Below, piece by piece: positions 16,090-25,224 of a stretch of DNA of 64,000 nucleotides (position 1 is the first letter of the stretch; each line of letters starts with the position of its first letter). Under the pieces are notes generated by a model that saw only the letters and a list, made by a program, of their open reading frames with translations, did not search any database and had not been told where the DNA came from. The DNA comes from RGIG4079 sp045646905 (GTDB lineage: Bacteria > Bacteroidota > Bacteroidia > Bacteroidales > Muribaculaceae), in the NCBI GenBank assembly GCA_045646905.1, contig JAZRLP010000018.1, forward strand, positions 1 through 64,000. The letters run 5' to 3'. The position numbers were made by a program, and so were the translations under genes.

Positions 16090-18057
16090 TTAGTCTTTAA
16101 TAGTGTGAGAAATCTCAACCATTTCTGATTTTAATTTTTTCAAAGACAATGCATACGTATTCCACAATGTCTGTTGGTTAACTACTTTTGTTCTCTCAGT
16201 CGGATTAGCAGCTTCCAACAACCCCTTTCTTGAGATTTCTAACTCTTTCTTAGCATTGGCATATATCGTTGTAATTGTTTCTTCCGAATTATTTCTAACC
16301 ACAGCGCCCATCATTTCCATCCACGACTCATATTTTCCGTCTTCCAAAGATGTTTTTGTCATGTTTTTATAGATATTCGATAGAATCTCAGATAAACTAT
16401 CCTTAATTTGTCCCTTTGCTTTTTTTACAGCTTTCTCTTTTGCCTTTCTATTTCCATAAAACAATCCATATGCAAGAGCAAAACCTCCACCTACTAACCA
16501 CCCTGCAGGACCTGAAAGCGCTGCAATACCAGCGAGTGCTGATGCGGCCGCGGATACTCCAGCTGACGCTAATCCGTTGAGTACTAACTGCGAGCCAAAA
16601 ACAATAAATCCCCCATTAAAAAACTCACTTCTCATTGATTGGATACGGTCTTTTAAGGTCAAATCCATATCTACATCTACATTAATATCCATTGTATTTG
16701 ATGGGAATTCTAAATCAACTTGCATTTCGCATTTGTCACTATATTTTCGCAATTCAGCATCAATCCTTCCAATAGCCAATCCTATTATTTTCTCCCATTC
16801 TTCAACGGCTTCTTCACATATTTGTTCCGACAATTCTTGCGCAATCTCATTTAGTTCTTCTTCTGAAGCCCTAGGTGCAATTCTTTCCACTTTTTCATTA
16901 TACTTTTTCAACAATGGGGAGCCACTTGAAGCAAACATATCTTTTAACGATTCTCGCATTGTAGATAATATATTATTTATCGTCTCAAGAATCTTACGTT
17001 GGGCTTTTAATCCATATTCAGACTCAAACTCCTCTATACGTTTCGTCACATCTTCAAGTTTTGCTTTTCTTTCTACCTCATTTAAATTATAATCAGATAT
17101 TTGTTTTTCCAAAAAAGCATTAACTTTTTTATAATATTGAGCAGCACAATTATAAGCAGAAAGTAGCCAAACAAACTTTTGCTTATCCATAAGTGTATTT
17201 ATTGCCCTATTTACTTCTTCATAATTAGAAGCAAGACGTAATACCTCTTTTACATCTCTTTCAGTCTCGTTATTTGAATCCCTTAATGATATGCTATCAA
17301 TAGGAATAATCTCTTTCCCTATGGTTTTATTTTCCGCAAAATTTTCTTGCAATTGCATCTTTGCGCGTGAAATCAAATTTGTCAAAGCATCTTCATTGTC
17401 TGCTTGATCTGCCTTTGACATAACAAACATAACACTCGGATTAGTTTTTATTGGAAGAATTACATTTTTAATAAAATCGATATCAACTTTCACAATTGGA
17501 TGCTTAGCCGAACACAAATAAATGATAGCATCGGCTTGTTGCATAAACATTTTTGCAATTTCAGTATGCTGTTTGAATGTAGAGCCTATCCCTGGAGTAT
17601 CGACAATTGTAACACCTTCAGGCAAATTCTCTATCGGCACACAAGCCTCTATATAACTAATTCGTTTAGTGTCTGTATTCAATTCATATTTATCAACCTG
17701 TGTGCCATATTCAATTAATTCACTTTGATTAATCGTCTTCACATCACCATTCTCATATACCACTCTAAAAGATTCGTTTTCTGAATTCTTTATTTTGAAA
17801 ACTTGAGATGTTGTTTCCTTATCAAATGTTGGCAAAATTTCACGTCCAATTATTGCATTTATTAACGTACTTTTCCCTCTATTAACCTCCCCCGAAACAA
17901 CTATTGTAAATCCAGGCTTCTTCAAATTTTCAAATAACAATGGCAATTCTACAGGCAATTGAGGCAAATTTCCACCAACCTTTTGCGAATTTGTCATTTT
18001 TTGCAAAACATCTATAAGTTTACAGCTTGTTTGCATTAACTCCTCATTTCTATTCAT
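16090..18057 (-). CDS. Dynamin-like large GTPase with membrane-insertion segment
   Basis: The 655-residue protein has G1 GEVNRGKS (56-63), switch threonines in KETTSQ (80-85), G3 DTPGIG (153-158) and G4 MSKAD (213-217). A long helical stalk region follows, then a glycine- and alanine-rich hydrophobic segment at about 490-534, then helices to the end. This matches bacterial dynamin-like proteins, in which such a hairpin inserts into a membrane. It lies third in the operon, two bases before the Hsp70-like gene. Predicted role: GTP-driven membrane remodelling at the inner membrane. Confidence 0.8.
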   Translation of the reverse strand: MNRNEELMQTSCKLIDVLQKMTNSQKVGGNLPQLPVELPLLFENLKKPGFTIVVSGEVNRGKSTLINAIIGREILPTFDKETTSQVFKIKNSENESFRVVYENGDVKTINQSELIEYGTQVDKYELNTDTKRISYIEACVPIENLPEGVTIVDTPGIGSTFKQHTEIAKMFMQQADAIIYLCSAKHPIVKVDIDFIKNVILPIKTNPSVMFVMSKADQADNEDALTNLISRAKMQLQENFAENKTIGKEIIPIDSISLRDSNNETERDVKEVLRLASNYEEVNRAINTLMDKQKFVWLLSAYNCAAQYYKKVNAFLEKQISDYNLNEVERKAKLEDVTKRIEEFESEYGLKAQRKILETINNILSTMRESLKDMFASSGSPLLKKYNEKVERIAPRASEEELNEIAQELSEQICEEAVEEWEKIIGLAIGRIDAELRKYSDKCEMQVDLEFPSNTMDINVDVDMDLTLKDRIQSMRSEFFNGGFIVFGSQLVLNGLASAGVSAAASALAGIAALSGPAGWLVGGGFALAYGLFYGNRKAKEKAVKKAKGQIKDSLSEILSNIYKNMTKTSLEDGKYESWMEMMGAVVRNNSEETITTIYANAKKELEISRKGLLEAANPTERTKVVNQQTLWNTYALSLKKLKSEMVEISHTIKD

Positions 18058-18092
18058 CGTATTTCTATTTTATAAGTTTATAATAAATATTC

Positions 18093-19295
18093 TTAATATT
18101 CATCCTCCGTGTCTAGAGAATCCTCTTCTTCTATTTCCAAATCTTCGTCATAAGTCTCATTATTGCCAATTTCATCATTCATTGATTTTAATTTTTCCGC
18201 ATTTTGGTGGGCGATATTTTCTTGATGAATTACCTTCTCATATGAATTATCGTCAAAACCATTAGAGATCATATTTTCGACAGAATCAATGTATTCATCA
18301 AGAGAATTTATATATGAGTCAGCTTCAGACATTATATTTTCATGAAAATGGTCAAAAGGAATCTTTCCAATATTTGAGACACAACCTTTCTCATAATCAA
18401 AATTCATCATTGTATCAATGTTATATTCTAATGGAGCAGGATTATTTGTTGCGACCATAAAACACTTAGAATCATCCCATGCCGATAAAAACTTATTATA
18501 TGGGCATTCAAATAATGTTTTTCCTGTTCCCGGATCTGTAAGTATAACTGTTGGATTATTTGGGTCAGCAGTATTTATTCCAGAAACAAGCATTGCATGA
18601 TTTGGAGTTTGCCCTATTGTAAATTCCTTAATTGATTGCCAAAATGAATTTCCATATAATTCATTTACGTCTACCGCAACAATTACTTTATGTCCATGGC
18701 CCAATTCATCTACAAGATTAAAAATGTTTGCATCTGCAATGCGATGATTCGGTACACCATGCAAATCCAATAAATTTCCTACATTTTCTATTGAAGTTCC
18801 AAATCCTTTTGAGTACCACCCATTATTTTCAGCTTGCGTTATTAATTCTTCTTGAGAAACAAATTTCCCAAAAGATCTTAATACAATCTCTTGCGAACGA
18901 ATTGCACATGTATCTGCTTCCCATTGATATGTATTGGGGTCAAATTCCACATTAATCGGTTCTAAACCAAATTGTTTTTGAGCTTCATATAAACAACCAC
19001 CTACGTTTTCGTTTAAATTAATATCTCCTATTTCTTCTATTTCAAACATAATATCATTTATTTGTTCTGTTACATTTTCAATCTCCTCATTGTGTAAAAA
19101 ATCTATATCCATTGGCGCTATGCTTATTAACTCCGATAAGAAATCACAATCATCATATTCTGACATCGCTATCTCCACACATCTTGAATCATTCTCTGAG
19201 AGATTCCCCTCAATATAGGCTCCAATCATTTCTTCTGAGACTGGGAGGTCTTGGATTGAGGCGAAGCGTGCTTTAAGTTCTTCTAATGTTTTCAT
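18093..19295 (-). CDS. Anti-sigma-like N-terminus fused to a C39-type cysteine peptidase
   Basis: The 400-residue protein begins with a helical segment (about 15-60, pattern IGAYIEGNLSENDSRCVE) shaped like the N-terminus of anti-sigma factors but without the zinc Cys/His set. A papain-like C39-family domain follows at about 105-285: Cys130 in EADTCAIRSQ, His233 in PNHAM and Asp254 in LTDPG form the expected triad. The C-terminal 100 residues are acidic. It has no signal peptide or membrane segment. Its ATG overlaps the sigma-factor stop by four bases. I infer a protease-controlled switch for that sigma factor. Confidence 0.7.
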   Translation of the reverse strand: MKTLEELKARFASIQDLPVSEEMIGAYIEGNLSENDSRCVEIAMSEYDDCDFLSELISIAPMDIDFLHNEEIENVTEQINDIMFEIEEIGDINLNENVGGCLYEAQKQFGLEPINVEFDPNTYQWEADTCAIRSQEIVLRSFGKFVSQEELITQAENNGWYSKGFGTSIENVGNLLDLHGVPNHRIADANIFNLVDELGHGHKVIVAVDVNELYGNSFWQSIKEFTIGQTPNHAMLVSGINTADPNNPTVILTDPGTGKTLFECPYNKFLSAWDDSKCFMVATNNPAPLEYNIDTMMNFDYEKGCVSNIGKIPFDHFHENIMSEADSYINSLDEYIDSVENMISNGFDDNSYEKVIHQENIAHQNAEKLKSMNDEIGNNETYDEDLEIEEEDSLDTEDEY

Positions 19296-19882
19296 ATCAA
19301 TCCCTCCTTTCGTAGTTCAGTTTTAAATTGTTCTTTTGCTCTGAGATGCATATTGTAATAATTTGCCATTGTCACACCCAATAAATCGGCTGTTTTTTTA
19401 TTGTCTAATCCGTCTAAATAATGAAGTTTTATAAGAGAAACATAATCTTCATTATTCATTCTAGCAAATAATTTATTTAAATCAGCCATATTCAATGAAT
19501 GTAGATCTATTCCTAAAGACTCATCTCCCACTACTTTTCTATCAAATGGGACATGATTATTTTTATTCAATGGTGAAGATTTACGTTGTTTAAACAATTG
19601 TTTGCAATAATTTTCGGCGATAGTTTTTAGCCAACAAGTGAATGTGCACTTATATTTGAATGTAGAAATTTTACTTCTTCCTGTTTTTGAAGAAGGTAAC
19701 ATGATGTATAAATAAATTTCATTAATAAGTTCGATGCAGTTTTCACAATCGGTGTAATAGCGATTGAAGCACGACTCGAAGAGGGGGCGGCATTTGCGGT
19801 AGAGATACTCTTTGGTCACAGCGGTATCCCTCCGCATTATGGCGGCTACGATTTCACGGTCGGAGTATAGGGTTAGGTCCAT
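19292..19882 (-). CDS. ECF-type RNA polymerase sigma factor, first gene of the GTPase cassette
   Basis: The 196 residues show the two-domain ECF layout: region 2 at about 10-85 and a region 4 helix-turn-helix at about 138-190 (typical LHYLDGLDNKKTADLLGVT pattern). It leads the nine-gene minus-strand operon and overlaps the next gene by four bases, an arrangement usual for sigma/anti-sigma pairs. It probably drives its own operon and perhaps a few other promoters. Its own upstream region carries an ordinary TAACTTTG box, so basal expression by the housekeeping factor is likely. Confidence 0.85.
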   Translation of the reverse strand: MDLTLYSDREIVAAIMRRDTAVTKEYLYRKCRPLFESCFNRYYTDCENCIELINEIYLYIMLPSSKTGRSKISTFKYKCTFTCWLKTIAENYCKQLFKQRKSSPLNKNNHVPFDRKVVGDESLGIDLHSLNMADLNKLFARMNNEDYVSLIKLHYLDGLDNKKTADLLGVTMANYYNMHLRAKEQFKTELRKEGLI

Positions 19883-19911
19883 AGTGTGCTAAATGTGTTT
19901 AATGATTAGTA

Positions 19912-19945
19912 GGTCGGATGACCGGTTTATTAGATTGCAAAGTTA
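19912..19945 (-). promoter_or_regulatory. Promoter and possible operator of the GTPase cassette
   Basis: On the minus strand a TAACTTTG -7 box lies at 19945-19938, about 55 bases before the sigma-factor start. The inverted repeat GGTC/GACC at 19912-19923 falls just after the expected transcript start and could bind the adjacent XRE repressor. No good -33 element is visible. Confidence 0.45.
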
Positions 19946-20021
19946 GGTTTCTGAGAATAGCAAGGTCTATTAATCTGTATCGCATATGGAAACAGTGCCA
20001 TATTGGAGACACTTCTAAATA

Positions 20022-20264
20022 CTATTCTTTATTGTTTTCATCAGTATTAAATATTGTGTCGGTTTTTAATTCTTTGGATAGGTCGGCGAAAAAATCGTGT
20101 TTAAGCACTTGCGATATGTGCCATAGTAGTTCGATGTCGATAGTTTTCTTGGCAAAGATTTTATACACATTGGGGCGTGTGCAATGTAGCTCTTCGGCAA
20201 ATTTTGTTACCGTCATGTTGCTATTGCGAAGTGTATTATATATGTGTTGACCAATGTGTATCAT
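20022..20264 (-). CDS. Small XRE-family transcriptional regulator
   Basis: The 80 residues are almost entirely a lambda-repressor-type helix-turn-helix (about 5-60; MTVTKFAEELHCTRPNVYKI gives the recognition region) with a short polar tail. It lies 139 bases upstream of the sigma-factor gene on the same strand, separated from it by that gene's own promoter. It likely controls the island or itself. No toxin gene is next to it, so I do not call it an antitoxin. A folded-looking 5' leader precedes it. Confidence 0.75.
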   Translation of the reverse strand: MIHIGQHIYNTLRNSNMTVTKFAEELHCTRPNVYKIFAKKTIDIELLWHISQVLKHDFFADLSKELKTDTIFNTDENNKE

Positions 20265-20723
20265 CGGTTTGGCATGATGCTTCGCACGATTCCCTAAACA
20301 TTTGGCACGAAGACTTGTTTTTAAGATAGAACAAACAGAAAAGTGTGGGAATCACTCCGATACTTGCTCTCATCTCAGGCCTTCGCATGCCCACTACAGA
20401 AAACAAGCAACGTCGAAAGCCCACACTAACCGATATATACAACCAATCACCACAACTAAATCATCAATTGCGGCAATGAGATGGATACACCCCAAGTGGA
20501 CGTTTTCTCGTTGCGGTAGTGTTTCTGTAGTTCAAAAGTTGCGAAGTTTTGAGATGAAACAACTAACGTTGTCAAAAACGCCTTTTCTTTATTTTATTTG
20601 CCGAAACTCTATCACCCTCCGGCGACACATTCGACTGCACAAATTTACGAATAATTTAATTATCCAACTCTACAAATGGAAGCTTTTTAGAAAAAAACGC
20701 AATTTGAATATGTTGCTTTATAG
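20265..20723 (-). other. Long leader region upstream of the XRE gene
   Basis: No credible gene lies here. A minus-strand frame at 20236-20442 contains a phrase (MRRPEMRASIGVIPT) that I remember from small hypothetical proteins in Bacteroides genomes, where it also appears to lie before such regulators. If right, the DNA or RNA is conserved, not the peptide. A hairpin, CTTCGTGC with GTGCGAAG on the minus strand, lies at 20280-20312, just before the XRE start codon. The stretch from about 20450 to 20720 shows nothing clear. Confidence 0.4.
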
Positions 20724-20761
20724 TTGTTTTATGAGTTAAAAGTTGAATTCCACAGCCTTTT

Positions 20762-20798
20762 ATATTATTTTTGCATCATGAAATTATGTGTATTGGTT
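20762..20798. repeat. Right 37-bp direct repeat flanking the GTPase island
   Basis: Pairs with 9567-9603 (34 of 37 identical). It contains the TATTTTTG -7 box (20766-20773) and the first seven codons of the intact MBL-fold gene. Confidence 0.75.
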
Positions 20799-21590
20799 GA
20801 TAATGCGCCAGGGAGGCAAGATGGATTAATTGCCGAGCATGGTCTATCGATATGGATGGAAGTCGAAGGACAACAGTGGCTCATCGACACTGGTGAGAGT
20901 GATGCGTTTGTTCAAAATGCCGCTCAACTTGGAATTGATATTGCCGATATCGATTACCTTATTCTCTCCCATGGACATCGCGATCATTGTGGTGGATTAG
21001 AGACATTTCTTTCGCTCAATTCCAAAGCAAAAATCTACCTATCGGCCAACGCTGAGTGTAATTATTACTATTCAACTCGTCGAGGCGTGAAACGCGACAT
21101 TTCACTCAACCATTCTTTGATTAAAAGCAATGCCGAGCGTTTTGTTTTTGTCAAACATAATATTTCGTTGAGCCACAATGTGAATATCATTACCACTATT
21201 ACTCACAATTACCCTCAACCACAAGCAAATGCGACTTTACTAAAGAATGACTCGCTCGATGACTTCAAACACGAAATAGTTATTGCCGTCAACACTCCCT
21301 GTGGAGTTGTTATCATCTCTCCTTGCTCGCACAATGGAGTGCTAAACACGCTTGAGGCATGTTCGCATTTAGGCAACATTTCTCATTACATTGGTGGAAC
21401 TCACCTTGTTGATGATTTTGAGAATGAAAATGAATTATTTGCATTAGCAACAACTATAAAACAACAATATCCCACCCTCGCTTTAATATCGGGACACTGC
21501 ACTGGCGAGGGGGCTAAAAAGGTATTTAATGAGGTATTTGATCAAAATTACATCAATTTTCACACCGGTTTTTGGTTGATTTTTAAATAA
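20778..21590 (+). CDS. MBL-fold metallo-hydrolase
   Basis: Starting at MKLCVLVDNAPG gives 270 residues; the longer frame from 20724 begins upstream of the -7 box and is rejected. The metal-binding motif HGHRDHCGG is at about 64-72, followed by SPCSHNG, GGTHL and SGHCTGEGA, which match the branch of the metallo-beta-lactamase fold that includes archaeal dihydropterin/aminobenzene phosphate synthase-like proteins. Probably a cytosolic hydrolase or transferase of unknown substrate. Since the -7 box is only four bases before the ATG, the message would be leaderless or nearly so. Confidence 0.8.
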   Translation: MKLCVLVDNAPGRQDGLIAEHGLSIWMEVEGQQWLIDTGESDAFVQNAAQLGIDIADIDYLILSHGHRDHCGGLETFLSLNSKAKIYLSANAECNYYYSTRRGVKRDISLNHSLIKSNAERFVFVKHNISLSHNVNIITTITHNYPQPQANATLLKNDSLDDFKHEIVIAVNTPCGVVIISPCSHNGVLNTLEACSHLGNISHYIGGTHLVDDFENENELFALATTIKQQYPTLALISGHCTGEGAKKVFNEVFDQNYINFHTGFWLIFK

Positions 21591-21604
21591 AATCACTAAC
21601 TTTG
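21572..21604 (+). promoter_or_regulatory. Promoter of the GHL10 gene
   Basis: TTGG (21572-21575), 21 bases, TAACTTTG (21597-21604). A small hairpin (TATCCCT/AGGGATA, about 21614-21632) lies in the 70-base leader. Confidence 0.6.
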
Positions 21605-21675
21605 CCCAAATGTTATCCCTTACAAAGGGATATGCCCTCATAACAATTTGATTATATTAACCTTAAATACAAATT

Positions 21676-24600
21676 ATGAATTCGAAAATTACTCGACTCC
21701 TCGCTACGGTGTTGTTAGCAACAGTAATCGTAGGTAATGCATTTGCAGCCAACCCTAAACGCGAAATGCGCTCAACATGGCTCACATTAGTTTCTAACAT
21801 TGACTGGCCTTCAACCAAAGGCACAAGTGCATCAGCACAAGAAAAGCAAAAACAAGAATTAATCGCCTATCTCGACAATCTTGAAGACCTCAACATGACT
21901 TCAACCTGTCTGCACATCCGCACAATGGGTGATGCTGCATATCCATCGGAATATGCACCTTGGTCAAGCTATATTTCTGGTACTCGTGGTGTAAGTCCTG
22001 GCTGGGACCCCTTGGCGTTTTTCGTAGAAGAATGTCACAAGCGTGGTATCGAAGCATATGTGTGGTTGAACCCTTATCGCTGGAGTAGCAGCGGTTTGAA
22101 TTCTTGGTCAACCGAAATGGACTTGGAATGGAAAAACAAAGATATGCTTATCGTGGGTGACAATGGTACTTATGTTACATTCAATCCTGCGCTCAAAGAA
22201 ACTCGCGAGCTTATCGTTAATGTGATTAAAGAAATCGTCAGCAATTATGCTATTGATGGTATGTTGTTTGACGACTATTTCTACCCAAGTGGTGGTACTA
22301 CCGAAGGTACAAGTGCACCCGACTATGACGATTATATTGCAAGTGGCACAACAATGTCAATAGGCGATTGGCGTCGTCGCAATGTTAACGACATGGTTGC
22401 CGACTGTTACAATACAATTAAAGGACTTCGTCCTGATGTAAGATTTGGTATCGGTCCTGCCGGTGTTTCAAGCAAATCAGCAAGTTTATATGGTCTTCCT
22501 TCACTTTCTTCATATGGCTCAAGTGCCAGCGACTGGCAATATGCTCAAATATATTGTGACCCATTGACATGGATGAAAGAAGGAACAGTTGATTTTATTT
22601 CTCCTCAACTTTATTGGGAAACAACTCACTCAACCAATGGATATGAAGAATTGACTCATTGGTGGAGCGATGCAGCCGACAAGTTAAACTGTCACTACTA
22701 TGCAAGTCAAGCCTCTTATAAGATTACTAATTCGGGATGGGGTATCAATGAAATGATTAAACAAGTAGAGCACAACCGTACTCATATGAACAACAACAAT
22801 TGTGGTAGCATTTATTACAATGCAAGTTCATTCAAGAGTCAGATGAGTTCACTTAAAAATAATGTGTATTCAACTCCTGCTCTAACCCCCGAAATCACTT
22901 GGAAAAAAGGCGACAATTATAGCGCTGTATCTAATTTGAAATACAACAACGGCACATTGACATGGGACGCAACAAAGAATGGCAATGCAATCATTCGTTA
23001 CACTGTTTATGCAATGCCTATGTCGGTAACTATCGACCAAGCAAAAGCAGCCGATGGCGACGGATTTGATGTGCAATATCTTCAAAAGGTTGTTTATGGA
23101 ACATCTTACACACTCGATAGCAGCAAGCAATCAAACTACTGGTATGTAGTTAATGTATTTGACGGCTATGGCCATGAACATGAATCGGCTATCGTCAACT
23201 ACCCCGAAGGTGATTCAGAAGTTGCTACACTCATTTCTCCAGTCAAAGGTGCAACAACCTCTTGGACCCAAGAATTTAAATGGAGTGCAGTGTCAGATGC
23301 AACTTTCACTCTTGAAATTTCAGACAATGCGACATTCTCAACTATTGTATTGCAAGAAAAAGGTATCACTACCAATTCGGCAACTATCGACTTGGGTGAT
23401 CTTGAATCAACCAAAACTTATTATTGGAGAATTCGCACATCTCAAACCAACAAACTTGAATCAGTAAGTAAAGTAGAATCATTCGTAACAGCTACTCGCC
23501 CATCTGCCCCCAAAACAGCACTCATTTCACCAAATGACGAAGCTGAATTTGAAGAAGATTTCACTTTCTCTTGGAGCGAAGTAGAATGCGACGAATATAC
23601 TATCCAAATTTCAGGGCAACAAGATTTCGCCAACATTCTTTACAAGAAAACAACTGCCGACACTTCTCTCCCATTCGCCATCTCTACATTGGGCAAAGGC
23701 ACATTCTATTGGAGAGTTATCACTTCGGGCAAAGCTATGACCGACACTTATTCAGATGTACGCTCATTCACTATCACAAAGATTTCTGTTGGAAACTTCG
23801 AGCCTGGATACTCAATCAAGATTGACAAAGACAATGATTCATATGAAAAAGTGGGCAACCTCTCTATCAATAGCGTATGGTTCCGCTCTATTCACAATGA
23901 TTACAAAAACATCACATTTGGCGAAAACGGCTCACTCAACCGTTCGTTCTGCGTAGTGGGCAACACTGTTTATATGGTAGGTCGCTCTGAAAACTCAACT
24001 GGAGCAAATATCTATCTTCGTAAATTTGACGGCACCACTGGTGAAATCATAGGAGACATCACTCTTGGCAACGAAGGCAAGGTTGCATACTACCCTGCCA
24101 ATAGCGTTGTAAAAGACTCTAAAGGTAATATCTGCATCGCTAACCTCTCACTCAATATCAAATCTACCCCTATCAAGTTACACCAAGTTGATCTTGAAAC
24201 AGGAGAATTGACCGAGGTGGCATCATTGACTTATAGCAATTCGACCTCTCGTTGCGACCACATCACATTAACAGGCGATGTCTCTACAGGAAACTTCACT
24301 GTATATGCAGGTTTTTCAAAAGCAAAAGTTGTAGTTCGTTGGAATTACGAAAATGGAGCTCAAAAATCACAAGAGGTTTGCTCACTCACTCTCAATCCTT
24401 CGAGCGTGTCTGCTCTTGGCATTGCTCCTCGCATTATCTTGATTGACGACAATTCATTCCTCATTCGTGGTGGTGATACCGAATGGGCTCGCTACAATTT
24501 CTCATCGGGCAAAGTTGTTGACTCATTCAACAATAACACCCCTCTCAAGCCTATCGCTGGAGAAGCTAATGGTGGCACATGGTTTACTCTCAATGGTGCA

Positions 24601-25005
24601 AACTACTTTGTTTATCCATATGCCGACTGGACCGACCCTGTAGGTCACCAATTTAACATTGTAAAAACCGACGATGACTTCTCATTCAAATCAATGGAAT
24701 TGATGTGGACATTCCCACAAGATGGAATGGGTAACATTGAAAGTACCACATTCCAAGCCGATGCCGACTATGTACAATTAGATGCTGCTCGCGTGATGTT
24801 GTATGTATTCGTTCCTGGCAACGGATTATGCGCATATGAAATCGTTGACAATGCAGCAAGTGGTGTTGAAGGCATTGCAATCGATAGCAAAGCTGTTGAA
24901 GTAGCACGCTATGACATTCATGGTCGCCGACTCACTCAACCCACAAGTGGCATCAACATCGTTAAATATAGCGACGGAAGTGCACGAAAAGTTATCGTAA
25001 AATAA
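21676..25005 (+). CDS. Secreted GHL10-family glycoside hydrolase-like protein with type IX secretion tail
   Basis: The 1109-residue protein has a signal peptide (1-24), then a TIM-barrel domain of the glycosyl-hydrolase-like 10 family (PF02638; about 28-380, with EMRSTWLT and AYVWLNPYRW phrases), then FN3-like beta domains (about 410-690) and a beta-propeller-like region (about 700-1040). The last 60 residues (YDIHGRRL to KVIVK) resemble a T9SS type A sorting domain, which would send it to the cell surface. GHL10 members are thought to act on peptidoglycan or glycans; the exact substrate is unknown here. Confidence 0.85.
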   Translation: MNSKITRLLATVLLATVIVGNAFAANPKREMRSTWLTLVSNIDWPSTKGTSASAQEKQKQELIAYLDNLEDLNMTSTCLHIRTMGDAAYPSEYAPWSSYISGTRGVSPGWDPLAFFVEECHKRGIEAYVWLNPYRWSSSGLNSWSTEMDLEWKNKDMLIVGDNGTYVTFNPALKETRELIVNVIKEIVSNYAIDGMLFDDYFYPSGGTTEGTSAPDYDDYIASGTTMSIGDWRRRNVNDMVADCYNTIKGLRPDVRFGIGPAGVSSKSASLYGLPSLSSYGSSASDWQYAQIYCDPLTWMKEGTVDFISPQLYWETTHSTNGYEELTHWWSDAADKLNCHYYASQASYKITNSGWGINEMIKQVEHNRTHMNNNNCGSIYYNASSFKSQMSSLKNNVYSTPALTPEITWKKGDNYSAVSNLKYNNGTLTWDATKNGNAIIRYTVYAMPMSVTIDQAKAADGDGFDVQYLQKVVYGTSYTLDSSKQSNYWYVVNVFDGYGHEHESAIVNYPEGDSEVATLISPVKGATTSWTQEFKWSAVSDATFTLEISDNATFSTIVLQEKGITTNSATIDLGDLESTKTYYWRIRTSQTNKLESVSKVESFVTATRPSAPKTALISPNDEAEFEEDFTFSWSEVECDEYTIQISGQQDFANILYKKTTADTSLPFAISTLGKGTFYWRVITSGKAMTDTYSDVRSFTITKISVGNFEPGYSIKIDKDNDSYEKVGNLSINSVWFRSIHNDYKNITFGENGSLNRSFCVVGNTVYMVGRSENSTGANIYLRKFDGTTGEIIGDITLGNEGKVAYYPANSVVKDSKGNICIANLSLNIKSTPIKLHQVDLETGELTEVASLTYSNSTSRCDHITLTGDVSTGNFTVYAGFSKAKVVVRWNYENGAQKSQEVCSLTLNPSSVSALGIAPRIILIDDNSFLIRGGDTEWARYNFSSGKVVDSFNNNTPLKPIAGEANGGTWFTLNGANYFVYPYADWTDPVGHQFNIVKTDDDFSFKSMELMWTFPQDGMGNIESTTFQADADYVQLDAARVMLYVFVPGNGLCAYEIVDNAASGVEGIAIDSKAVEVARYDIHGRRLTQPTSGINIVKYSDGSARKVIVK

Positions 25006-25026
25006 CGCAACATTTAATCATTAAAT

Positions 25027-25066
25027 AAACAAAGGCTACCGATATCGGTGGCCTTTGTTTGTTTTA
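25027..25066 (+). terminator. Terminator after the GHL10 gene
   Basis: AAACAAAGGC and GCCTTTGTTT with an inner CCG/CGG pair form a long stem followed by GTTTTAG. Confidence 0.85.
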
Positions 25067-25224
25067 GACCATTAGAGTTTCTAATGTTACTAACGACCTT
25101 AACGACTCTAATGCCCTTAATGTCTCAAATGAATTACTCGCCTTAGATGGGCTACATCAAGGCAATAGAAGAATAAAAAGCAAAATAATTCTCAACTCTA
25201 CATTCTCAATTCTCAATTATTTTG

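Noticed and set aside
20022..20264. Toxin-antitoxin pair involving the XRE protein
   Set aside because: No small toxin gene lies next to it on the same strand.
20236..20442. 68-codon minus-strand frame overlapping the XRE gene
   Set aside because: Overlaps the XRE start in another frame and its part before that reads across a hairpin; I treat it as leader DNA, not a protein gene.
9604..20761. Integrative element with its own integrase
   Set aside because: No integrase, transposase or relaxase is encoded between the direct repeats; only the repeats suggest insertion.
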